NCBI RefSeq assembly: GCF_000744655.1
Contig: NZ_JQMJ01000004.1
Location: forward strand, 6,634,001-6,698,000
Direction of reading: 5' to 3'
Origin: Streptacidiphilus rugosus AM-16
GTDB taxonomy: Bacteria > Actinomycetota > Actinomycetes > Streptomycetales > Streptomycetaceae
DNA length: 64,000 nt
Shown here: in pieces, positions 53,479-60,784 of the stretch
How positions within the stretch are numbered: the stretch's first letter is position 1
Layout of the letters: every line of letters starts with the position of its first letter
Made by a program: the position numbers and the translations under genes
Notes under the pieces: generated by a model
What the model saw: only the letters and a program-made list of their open reading frames with translations
Databases searched by the model: none
Told to the model about the DNA's origin: nothing

Positions 53479-54870
53479 CTACTTGCGGGACATGAAGGTG
53501 AGCAGGTCCTGACGGGTGACGATGCCCTGAGGCTTGCCCTGGACCAGCACGACCGCGGCGTCCGCCCGACCCAGCACCGTCATCAGGCTGCTGACGGACT
53601 CTCCGGAGCCGACGACCGGCAGCGGCGGCGACATGTGTACGCCGATCGGGTCCTCCAGACCGAAGCGCTTGGCGAAGAGGCCGTCCAGCAGGTCGCGCTC
53701 GACGATGGAGCCGATCACCTCGCCGGCCATCACGTCCGGGTGTCCGGCGCCCGGGGAGACCACCGGCATCTGCGAGACGCCGTACTCGCGCAGGATCTGC
53801 ACCGCCTCGCCGACCGTCTCGTCCGGGTGCACGTGGACGAACTGCGGGATGCCCTCGTGCTCCAGGGCGTCCTTGCGCTCCAGGACGTCGCCGACGACCG
53901 CCTCGTCGCCGCCCTCCTCCAGGAAGCCGTAGTCGCGCATCCACTCGTCGTTGAAGATCTTGCTCAGGTAGCCGCGGCCGGAGTCGGGCAGCAGCACCAC
54001 CACGACGTCGTCGGGGCCGAGACGCTTGGCCACCTCCAGCGCCGCGACGACCGCCATCCCGCAGGAGCCGCCGACCAGCAGGCCCTCCTCCTTCGCGAGG
54101 CGGCGGGTCATCTGGAAGGAGTCCTTGTCGGAGACCGGCACGATCTCGTCGGCGACGTCGCGGTCGTAGGCGGTCGGCCAGAAGTCCTCGCCCACACCCT
54201 CGACCAGGTACGGGCGGCCGGTACCGCCGGAGTAGACCGAGCCCTCGGGGTCGGCGCCGACGACCTGGACCCGGCCCTCGGAGACGTCCTTCAGATAGCG
54301 GCCGGTGCCGGAGATGGTTCCGCCCGTGCCGACGCCGGCGACGAAGTGGGTGATCTTCCCCTCGGTCTGCTGCCACAGCTCGGGGCCGGTCGACTCGTAG
54401 TGCGAGGCCGGGTTGTTCGGGTTCGAGTACTGGTCCGGCTTCCAGGCACCCGGGGTCTCCCTGACCAGGCGGTCGGAGACGTTGTAGTACGAGTCGGGGT
54501 GCTCGGGCGCGACCGCGGTCGGGCAGACCACGACCTCGGCGCCGTAGGCGCGCAGCACGTTGATCTTGTCCGTGGAGACCTTGTCCGGGCAGACGAAGAT
54601 GCAGTGGTAGCCCTTCTGCTGCGCCACGATCGCCAGGCCGACGCCGGTGTTGCCGGAGGTGGGCTCGACGATCGTCCCCCCGGGCTTGAGCGCCCCCGAG
54701 GCCTCGGCGGCCTCGATCATCTTCATGGCGATCCGGTCCTTCACCGAGCCGCCGGGGTTGAAGTACTCCACCTTGGCCAGGACCGTGGCGGCGATGCCTT
54801 CGGTCACCCTGTTGAGCTTGACCAGGGGGGTGTCGCCGACCAGGTCGATGATCGAGTCGTGGTACCGCAC
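53479..54870 (-). CDS. Cystathionine beta-synthase
   Basis: This 463-residue PLP enzyme condenses serine and homocysteine to cystathionine. The PLP lysine is Lys44 in PGGSVKDR, with the TSGNTGVGLA and GTGGTISGTGRYL loops of the CBS/cysteine synthase fold. Two CBS regulatory domains (about 335-460) end in GIVTRQDLLTFMSRK. The CBS pair distinguishes it from plain cysteine synthase. The GTG at 54870 (VRYHDSIIDLVGDTPLV) is chosen; the frame runs to 54957 but that part is unlike the family. A GGAGG lies just upstream. Confidence 0.94.
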   Translation of the reverse strand: MRYHDSIIDLVGDTPLVKLNRVTEGIAATVLAKVEYFNPGGSVKDRIAMKMIEAAEASGALKPGGTIVEPTSGNTGVGLAIVAQQKGYHCIFVCPDKVSTDKINVLRAYGAEVVVCPTAVAPEHPDSYYNVSDRLVRETPGAWKPDQYSNPNNPASHYESTGPELWQQTEGKITHFVAGVGTGGTISGTGRYLKDVSEGRVQVVGADPEGSVYSGGTGRPYLVEGVGEDFWPTAYDRDVADEIVPVSDKDSFQMTRRLAKEEGLLVGGSCGMAVVAALEVAKRLGPDDVVVVLLPDSGRGYLSKIFNDEWMRDYGFLEEGGDEAVVGDVLERKDALEHEGIPQFVHVHPDETVGEAVQILREYGVSQMPVVSPGAGHPDVMAGEVIGSIVERDLLDGLFAKRFGLEDPIGVHMSPPLPVVGSGESVSSLMTVLGRADAAVVLVQGKPQGIVTRQDLLTFMSRK

Positions 54871-55171
54871 GGGGTTCCTCCGCGGTTGGACAGAAATATG
54901 CGGAGCGCACGGTTTGTCGTCCCCGCGGTGCCAGCGTAGTGCGGGAGACTCGATCACATGGTCCGGTCGGCACGCGCCGGGATGCGACAGTGATCTTCAA
55001 CGGCATCCGGAGCGGGTCGCCCGACTGTCCGGAGACATCGCGCGTACGACCGAAACCAAAGCGAGGCGACAGGCGTTACCGGGTATTGACGCAGTGATGC
55101 AGTTGTTCCGAGTCGCACCGGGACCGCCACAGGGTCCCGGGCGACGGGGCCCTACCCAGTTGGGGGTGGTC

Positions 55172-56257
55172 ATGTCACGAGCACGTGTTGCCCGGCGCAT
55201 CGCCGCGGCTGCCGCGTACGGGGGCGGCGGGATCGGCCTGCTCGGAGTGGGGCTGGTCGGCGTCCTGCTGGCCGAGGCGAAGATCGCCGAGCACCAGCTG
55301 GACACCTTGAAGGGCGAGCCGCCCCGCGCCGACGGCCGTTACGGCACGGCCTTCGCCGCCGCGGACGCGGAGCCGTTGCGCTTCGCGATCCTGGGGGACT
55401 CCACGGCGGCCGGTTTCGGCGTGGACCGGGGCCGGGAGACGCCAGGGGCCCTGCTGGCCGGCGGGATCGCCTCGGTCGCGGAACGGCCGGTGGACCTGAT
55501 CTGCGTCGCCGCCAACGGCGCGACCTCGAAGGATCTGCCCCGCCAGGTCGACGGCCTGCTGGCACAGACCGGGTCGCCCGGCCCGGAGCTGGCCCTGATC
55601 ATGATCGGCGCCAACGACGTCACCCAGATGACCAAGCCCGCCGTCTCGGTGCGGCTGCTCGGCGACGCGCTCAAGCGGCTCAGGGCGGCCGGGGTCGAGG
55701 TCGTCGTGGGCACCTGTCCCGACCTCGGCACCATCGAACCGGTCCGCCCGCCGCTGCGCTGGCTGGCCCGGAGGGCGAGCCGCCAGCTGGCGGCCGCCCA
55801 GTCGATCGCCGTGGTGGAGGCCGGCGCCCGGAGCGTCTCCCTGGGAGATCTGCTGGGCCCCGAGTTCCGCGGGCGCCACGAGATGTTCGCCTCCGACCGC
55901 TACCACCCCTCGGCGCAGGGCTACGCGACGGCGGCGATGGCGATGCTGCCGACGCTCTGCGCGGCGCTCGGGGTGTGGCCGGAGATCCCGGTCGGCCACC
56001 GCACCGAGGGTCTGCACTCGCTGGCCAAGGCGGCGGCCGTGGCCGCGAGCCACGGCGGCACCGAGGTCGCACCGGCCGGCCACTGGGCACAGCTGCTGCG
56101 CCGGGCGCGACGCCCCCTGAGCTCGGTGGGGGCGCACGCCGCGGCGGCCGCACCGGACTCCGTGGAGGCGTCGATGGAGGCGTCGGTGCAGGCCGCGGTG
56201 TCTACGTCAGACAGCTCACACGGGCGCGGCGCTGACGGCGCCGCTACCTGGGAGTAG
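55172..56257 (+). CDS. SGNH/GDSL-type hydrolase with N-terminal membrane segment
   Basis: This 361-residue esterase/lipase of the SGNH family has an N-terminal hydrophobic segment (about 10-32, AAAAAYGGGGIGLLGVGLVGVLL) as anchor or signal. It carries block I GDSTAAGFG (nucleophile Ser), block III MIGANDV and block V DRYHPS (Asp-X2-His). The C-terminal 60 residues are Ala/Ser-rich and probably disordered. The ATG at 55172 is preceded by GGGGGTGG. The substrate is unknown. Confidence 0.9.
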   Translation: MSRARVARRIAAAAAYGGGGIGLLGVGLVGVLLAEAKIAEHQLDTLKGEPPRADGRYGTAFAAADAEPLRFAILGDSTAAGFGVDRGRETPGALLAGGIASVAERPVDLICVAANGATSKDLPRQVDGLLAQTGSPGPELALIMIGANDVTQMTKPAVSVRLLGDALKRLRAAGVEVVVGTCPDLGTIEPVRPPLRWLARRASRQLAAAQSIAVVEAGARSVSLGDLLGPEFRGRHEMFASDRYHPSAQGYATAAMAMLPTLCAALGVWPEIPVGHRTEGLHSLAKAAAVAASHGGTEVAPAGHWAQLLRRARRPLSSVGAHAAAAAPDSVEASMEASVQAAVSTSDSSHGRGADGAATWE

Positions 56258-56348
56258 CTTTTTGGCAGGCCTGTTCGTGCGTCCGCCCCCGGGCGACGCG
56301 CGACGGCCTGCCGTGGCCCTCATCCTTCCAGCGCCCCCAGGAGCAACG

Positions 56349-57566
56349 ATGCCCGAAGCCGTAATCGTCAGCGCCGCCCGTTCGCCGATCGGCCGGGCCG
56401 GCAAGGGCTCGCTGAAGGATCTGCGGCCGGACGACCTGACCGCGCAGATCGTGGCCGCCGCCCTGGCCAAGGTGCCGCAGCTGGACCCGCGCGACATCGA
56501 CGACCTGATGCTGGGCTGCGGCCTGCCCGGCGGCGAGGCCGGCTACAACCTGGGCCGCGTGGTGGCCGTCCAGCTCGGCATGGACCACCTCCCCGGCTGC
56601 ACCATCACCCGCTACTGCTCCTCCTCGCTGCAGACCACGCGGATGGCGCTGCACGCGATCAAGGCCGGCGAGGGCGACGTCTTCATCTCGGCCGGTGTCG
56701 AGACGGTCTCCCGCTTCGTCAAGGGCAGCTCGGACGGCCTGCCGGACACCAGGAACCCGCTCTTCGCCGACGCCGAGGCGCGCACGGCGGCGCTCGCGGC
56801 GGGCGGCGGCACCTGGCACGACCCCCGCGAGGACGACCTGGTCCCCGACGTCTACATCGCCATGGGCCAGACCGCGGAGAACCTCGCCCAGCTCAAGGGG
56901 ATCACCCGCCGTGAGCAGGACGAGTTCGGCGTCCGCAGCCAGAACCTGGCCGAGAAGGCCATCGCGGACGGCTTCTGGGAGCGCGAGATCACCCCGGTGA
57001 CGCTGCCGGACGGCACGGTCGTCTCCAAGGACGACGGCCCCCGCGCGGGCGTCACGCTGGACGGCGTCTCCGGCCTGAACCCGGTCTTCCGCCCCGACGG
57101 CACGGTCACCGCGGGCAACTGCTGCGCGCTGAACGACGGCGCGGCGGCGCTGGTCATCATGTCCGACACCAAGGCCCGCGACCTCGGCCTGACGCCGCTG
57201 GCCCGGATCGTCTCCACCGGCGTCTCCGGCCTCTCCCCCGAGATCATGGGCTACGGCCCGGTCGAGGCGTCGAAGCAGGCCCTCAAGCGGGCCGGCCTCT
57301 CGGTCTCCGACATCGACCTGGTCGAGATCAACGAGGCCTTCGCGGCTCAGGTCATCCCCTCCTACCGGGACCTGGGCATCGACCTCGACCGCCTGAACGT
57401 CAACGGCGGCGCGATCGCCGTCGGCCACCCCTTCGGCATGACCGGCGCCCGCATCACCACGACGCTGATCAACTCGCTGCAGTGGCACGACAAGCAGTTC
57501 GGCCTGGAGACCATGTGCGTGGGCGGCGGCCAGGGCATGGCGATGGTCATCGAGCGACTGAGCTGA
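56349..57566 (+). CDS. Acetyl-CoA acetyltransferase (thiolase)
   Basis: This 405-residue thiolase catalyses Claisen condensation/thiolysis of acyl-CoA. The nucleophilic Cys90 is in RYCSSSLQ, the catalytic His is in [11 protein letters not shown] and the second Cys is in [20 protein letters not shown] is the family's Asn/Glu block. Acetoacetyl-CoA synthesis and fatty-acid beta-oxidation are both possible; the window holds no partner genes. The ATG at 56349 follows AGGAGCAACG. Confidence 0.93.
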   Translation: MPEAVIVSAARSPIGRAGKGSLKDLRPDDLTAQIVAAALAKVPQLDPRDIDDLMLGCGLPGGEAGYNLGRVVAVQLGMDHLPGCTITRYCSSSLQTTRMALHAIKAGEGDVFISAGVETVSRFVKGSSDGLPDTRNPLFADAEARTAALAAGGGTWHDPREDDLVPDVYIAMGQTAENLAQLKGITRREQDEFGVRSQNLAEKAIADGFWEREITPVTLPDGTVVSKDDGPRAGVTLDGVSGLNPVFRPDGTVTAGNCCALNDGAAALVIMSDTKARDLGLTPLARIVSTGVSGLSPEIMGYGPVEASKQALKRAGLSVSDIDLVEINEAFAAQVIPSYRDLGIDLDRLNVNGGAIAVGHPFGMTGARITTTLINSLQWHDKQFGLETMCVGGGQGMAMVIERLS

Positions 57567-57614
57567 CTCAGGGATTTCTCATAATGACCCGTTTGGTCCA
57601 ATAGCAGGCGGGTA

Positions 57615-57655
57615 AGGGTTGGGTCACGTTCCGACGCGGCCCAACCCTCTTTCTT
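57615..57655 (+). terminator. Rho-independent terminator after the thiolase gene
   Basis: AGGGTTGGG (57615-57623) pairs with CCCAACCCT (57640-57648), and CTTTCTTTA follows directly. The stem plus T-rich tail is the clearest intrinsic terminator in the window. It is about 50 bases after the thiolase stop. Confidence 0.85.
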
Positions 57656-57845
57656 TATGCCGGGTTCACTTTTCGTCGACGCAGAGCGACCGGGTGACTG
57701 CATTCCGTAGACATTCGCACCCTCGGACAATTCCCGCAATGTCGGACGTCACAAATGAAAAGGACATTACGCACTGCCGGGATTCGCTTCCTTGCGGCAC
57801 TGTTGGGTTGACCGCCTGAACGACTCCTCGCAAGGGGTGCCTCCC

Positions 57846-58541
57846 GTGATCGTCCTCCTTCTCGTCCTGCTCGCGCTGGTCGCCGCTGTCGCGGCCACCG
57901 CGCTGCTTTCTGTGCGCGCCATGTCGCGCCGCCTGGAGTCGACCGTGCGCCGCGCGGTCGGAATCGCCCTGGCGGAGGACCGCGAGCGCGAAATAGCCGA
58001 GGCCCGGAGCTTCTGGGCAGAGCAGGAGGCCCGCGCCGCGGAGGATTCCGTGGAGGCGCTGGTCGCCGAGAACACCATGTTTCTGCCGGCCCCGCGCGGA
58101 TTCGTCGACGAGGCCGGGGAAATGGATCCCGAGTTCGCCGACGCACTGCGCTCCGCGCTCGAGGACATGATCACCGAGGGCGACCGTGCGACCCGCCCCT
58201 CCCACCCCGCCCAGCCGGGCTTCGTCCCGCAGCCGACGCCCACGCCGGAGTGGACGGACCTGCGCCTGCTGGAGCTGGTCGAGGTCGGCACCGCGCTGAA
58301 GGACGTCCGTCCGGGCCCGATGGGGACGCTGGACGTCTACGTCTTCGAGGACGAGACCACCCTCTGCATCGCGCCGGGCGACCAGGAGACCGGCCGCCGG
58401 ATCCGCGACGCGGTCGAGAGCGGCCTCGACGTCCGCCTCCTCGGCACCTCGCGTCTCCCCGGCGCCCACGCCCTGACCTTCGCCCTCTCCGACGAGGAAA
58501 CCGTCTACGTCCTCGCCGACCGCGTCGTCGCCAGCCTGTAG
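57846..58541 (+). CDS. Hypothetical protein with N-terminal membrane helix
   Basis: This 231-residue protein has an N-terminal hydrophobic helix (about 2-24, IVLLLVLLALVAAVAATALLSV). A charged helical region follows (about 30-75, RRLESTVRRAVGIALAEDREREIAEARSFW), and a C-terminal beta-rich domain (about 140-231, LLELVEVGTALKDVRPGPMG). Not recognised. GTG start at 57846 after AAGGGG. Confidence 0.6.
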   Translation: MIVLLLVLLALVAAVAATALLSVRAMSRRLESTVRRAVGIALAEDREREIAEARSFWAEQEARAAEDSVEALVAENTMFLPAPRGFVDEAGEMDPEFADALRSALEDMITEGDRATRPSHPAQPGFVPQPTPTPEWTDLRLLELVEVGTALKDVRPGPMGTLDVYVFEDETTLCIAPGDQETGRRIRDAVESGLDVRLLGTSRLPGAHALTFALSDEETVYVLADRVVASL

Positions 58542-58569
58542 CCCCTCCGGATCCCCGCGGCCCTGCCGC

Positions 58570-58875
58570 GCACGCCCGGTACCTCAGATCAGAGGGCCAG
58601 TTGCACCCCCCAGGGGCGCGAGGAACTGCGCGGCTCTTGCCGCGCGGCCCGGCACCTCAGATCAGAGGACCAGTTGCACCCCCCAGGGGCGCGAGGAACT
58701 GCGCTACAAGCCGCCCGCCTGCGGATGATCCTCAACGCGCAGGGCCGTCCGCACAGGGTGGTTCCTCGCGCAGTTCCCCGCGCCCCTGAGCACTTGCCTG
58801 GCTACTCGCGTGCAGAAGCCCCGCGCCCCTGAGCACTTGCCTGGTTGCTCACGCGCAGAAGCCCCGCGCCCCCTG
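58570..58875. repeat. Intergenic repeat cluster, copy 6, with internal direct repeats
   Basis: The left part has two units starting ACCTCAGATCAGAGG at 58581 and 58654 (73-base period), each containing CCAGTTGCACCCC and the left arm GGGGCGCGAGGAACTGCGC. The right part has CCTGAGCACTTGCCTGG repeated at a 43-base period (around 58788 and 58831), with the complementary arm CGCGCAGTTCCCCGCGCCCC. It lies between convergent genes; no coding sequence is visible in 58542-58911. Confidence 0.78.
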
Positions 58876-58911
58876 GGTCTTTTGTGGGTCTTGTGGAACG
58901 GCTCCGTCAGG

Positions 58912-59208
58912 CTAGAGCGCAGCGACCGCCGCTATCGAGGCGAGGGCTTCGGTCAGGGTCCGGTCCGCAGTGGGGTCGTCCGTCGTGGCCAGGGTCAGGG
59001 CGAGGTCGTGGGCCGTGACGGCGATCTGGTCGCCGACCACGAAGCCGCCGACGTCCGGCACCTCGGTCGGCGCGCCCGACGCGCGGGCCAGCTCGCGCGC
59101 CAGCGCGAGGCCGGGTGGGGCCTTGCGCGCCAGCGCACTCTGCGGCATCGCGCGAAAACGGTCCGCCAAACGCTCAGCGGCAGCGACAAGTGGTGTCGGA
59201 TCAGGCAT
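58912..59208 (-). CDS. Small hypothetical protein
   Basis: This 98-residue, helical, Ala-rich protein opens MPDPTPLVAAAERLADRFRAMPQSALARKAPPG. Its middle segment reads VPDVGGFVVGDQIAVTAHDLA. No family is recognised. The ATG at 59208 is used although the frame continues upstream. It lies left of the DUF4287 and bldA genes. Confidence 0.55.
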   Translation of the reverse strand: MPDPTPLVAAAERLADRFRAMPQSALARKAPPGLALARELARASGAPTEVPDVGGFVVGDQIAVTAHDLALTLATTDDPTADRTLTEALASIAAVAAL

Positions 59209-59340
59209 GGAGCGAGCGTATCCGCGCATCGTGGATGGAGCCACGCTCCTTTGGGTACGGGTGCCCCCGACGCGGACTGTTGCCAAGACCCCCACCCTGC
59301 GGCACAGTCGTGAAACGGACCGCTCTATCGGAGGCGCCCA

Positions 59341-59568
59341 GTGACCCTCATGTACTCCGCAGAGACCCATCAGAACCTGATCTCCCGCATCCCCGGCGTG
59401 ACCGGCCGAACCATCGAGGACTGGCTCCACGCGGTCGCCGAGGGCCCCGGCCTCCTCCGCTGCGAAGACAAGATCGACTGGCTTCGGCGTGAGTACGAGA
59501 TCTCGTACGGGTACGCCAAGGCGATCGTCCACGAGTACGACCTCCGCCGCGCCGCCGCGCGCATGTAG
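59341..59568 (+). CDS. DUF4287 small protein
   Basis: This 75-residue helical protein has GVTGRTIEDWLHAVAEGP and EYEISYGYAKAIVHEYD, matching the DUF4287 pattern found in many actinobacteria. Function is unknown. GGAGG lies just upstream of the GTG at 59341. It is followed by a hairpin and the convergent bldA tRNA. Confidence 0.85.
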   Translation: MTLMYSAETHQNLISRIPGVTGRTIEDWLHAVAEGPGLLRCEDKIDWLRREYEISYGYAKAIVHEYDLRRAAARM

Positions 59569-59593
59569 CCGAGAGTCGACAGGCCACAGCCGG

Positions 59594-59622
59594 GCCCTGG
59601 CCTGCGCATGTCAGGCCAGGGC
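59594..59622. terminator. Hairpin between DUF4287 gene and bldA
   Basis: GCCCTGGCCTG (59594-59604) and CAGGCCAGGGC (59612-59622) form a perfect 11-bp stem with a 7-base loop. It sits between the DUF4287 stop and the 3' end of the minus-strand tRNA, so it may terminate both. Confidence 0.75.
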
Positions 59623-59631
59623 GTGGACTCG

Positions 59632-59713
59632 TGCCCGGAGCCGGATTCGAACCGGCACGGCCTCGCGGCCAGCGAGGTTTAAGCTCGCCGTGTCTGCGTT
59701 CCACCATCCGGGC
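59632..59713 (-). tRNA. bldA: tRNA-Leu (anticodon UAA), bldA
   Basis: Read on the minus strand, the RNA starts GCCCGGATGG and ends TCCGGGCA, so the acceptor stem is GCCCGGA/TCCGGGC. It includes the T-loop CCGGTTCGAATCCGG. The anticodon stem-loop is GCGAG-CTTAAAC-CTCGC, giving anticodon UAA. The long variable arm (GGCCGCGAGGCC) marks it as a class II (leucine) tRNA. UAA reads the rare UUA codon; in streptomycetes the sole such tRNA is BldA, the translational switch for development and antibiotic regulators. The sequence closely matches the S. coelicolor bldA I recall. Confidence 0.95.
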
Positions 59714-60003
59714 GTAACCCCTGTGGGGAAAGCCTATCCGCAGCCGAGCGCAGGTTGTGCACGGATGGGAGGAAGTTGACCTAATTTACTGGACTCTGAC
59801 AATTCGTCAGCCGTGCTCGACCCTGAGACGGACCCCGGGGCGTCCCCGAGGAGTCGGAGGCGGTGTCATACCGCAGGAGGAGCCGGACTCCGTTCCTCGG
59901 AGCGACTTCCGGGGGCGAAGGGCCGGAGAAGATGAAGACGCGGTGGGCTTTCCGCCCCGCCGCACGCTTCTTCTTCGCCCCCGAGCCCTCCGGAGTACCC
60001 ACC
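59714..60003. promoter_or_regulatory. bldA upstream / ABC operon leader region
   Basis: No gene is seen in these 290 bases. The AT-rich part near 59770-59810 (GACCTAATTTACTGG, GACAATTCG) probably holds divergent promoters for bldA and for the ABC operon. I cannot fix the -10/-35 boxes. Confidence 0.45.
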
Positions 60004-60762
60004 GTGACGACCACTGCCCTGCGCACCGCCGCAGCCCGGGCCTCGGACCTGTCCAAGGTCTACGGCTCCGGCGACACCCGCGTCACCGCACTGGACCACG
60101 TCTCGGTGGACTTCTACCGCGGCGAGTTCACCGCCATCATGGGCCCCTCGGGCTCCGGCAAGTCCACGCTGATGCACTGCATGGCCGGACTCGACTCGGT
60201 CTCCTCCGGCTCCGCCAGGATCGGTGACACGGAGCTCGGCGGGCTGAAGGACAAGCAGCTCACCAAGCTGCGCCGGGACCAGATCGGTTTTGTCTTCCAG
60301 GCGTTCAACCTGCTGCCCACCCTGACGGCGCTCGAGAACATCACGCTGCCCATGGACATCGCCGGGCGCAAGCCCGACAAGGTCTGGCTCGACCAGGTCA
60401 TCGCCACGGTCGGCCTGGCCGACCGGCTGGGCCACCGCCCGAGCCAGCTCTCCGGCGGCCAGCAGCAGCGCGTCGCCTGCGCCCGCGCGCTCGCCTCCCG
60501 ACCGGAGATCGTCTTCGCCGACGAGCCCACCGGCAACCTCGACTCCCGCTCCGGCGCGGAGATCCTCGGCTTCCTGCGCAACTCCGTTCGCGAGCTCGGC
60601 CAGACGATCGTGATGGTCACTCACGACCCTGTCGCCGCCTCCTACGCGGACCGGGTCGTCTTCCTCGCCGACGGCAGGATCGTCGACGAGCTGCAGGCCC
60701 CCACCGCCGACAGCGTTCTGGACCGCATGCGTCGTTTCGACGCCAAGGGCCGGACCAGCTGA
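60004..60762 (+). CDS. ABC transporter ATP-binding protein (LolD/MacB-type)
   Basis: This 252-residue ATPase has Walker A GPSGSGKST (about 47-55), Q-loop FVFQAFNLLPTL, signature LSGGQQQRVACARAL, Walker B VFADEPTGNLD and H-loop VTHDP. It is the MacB/LolD branch that pairs with FtsX-like permeases. The GTG at 60004 is used. The permease gene starts 22 bases after its stop, forming an operon. Confidence 0.95.
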   Translation: MTTTALRTAAARASDLSKVYGSGDTRVTALDHVSVDFYRGEFTAIMGPSGSGKSTLMHCMAGLDSVSSGSARIGDTELGGLKDKQLTKLRRDQIGFVFQAFNLLPTLTALENITLPMDIAGRKPDKVWLDQVIATVGLADRLGHRPSQLSGGQQQRVACARALASRPEIVFADEPTGNLDSRSGAEILGFLRNSVRELGQTIVMVTHDPVAASYADRVVFLADGRIVDELQAPTADSVLDRMRRFDAKGRTS

Positions 60763-60784
60763 GCCGGAAGACGGGGACCTTCTG

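Noticed and set aside
59623-59740. Integrated element at the bldA tRNA (att site)
   Set aside because: I saw no second copy of the tRNA 3' end and no integrase or phage gene in the window.
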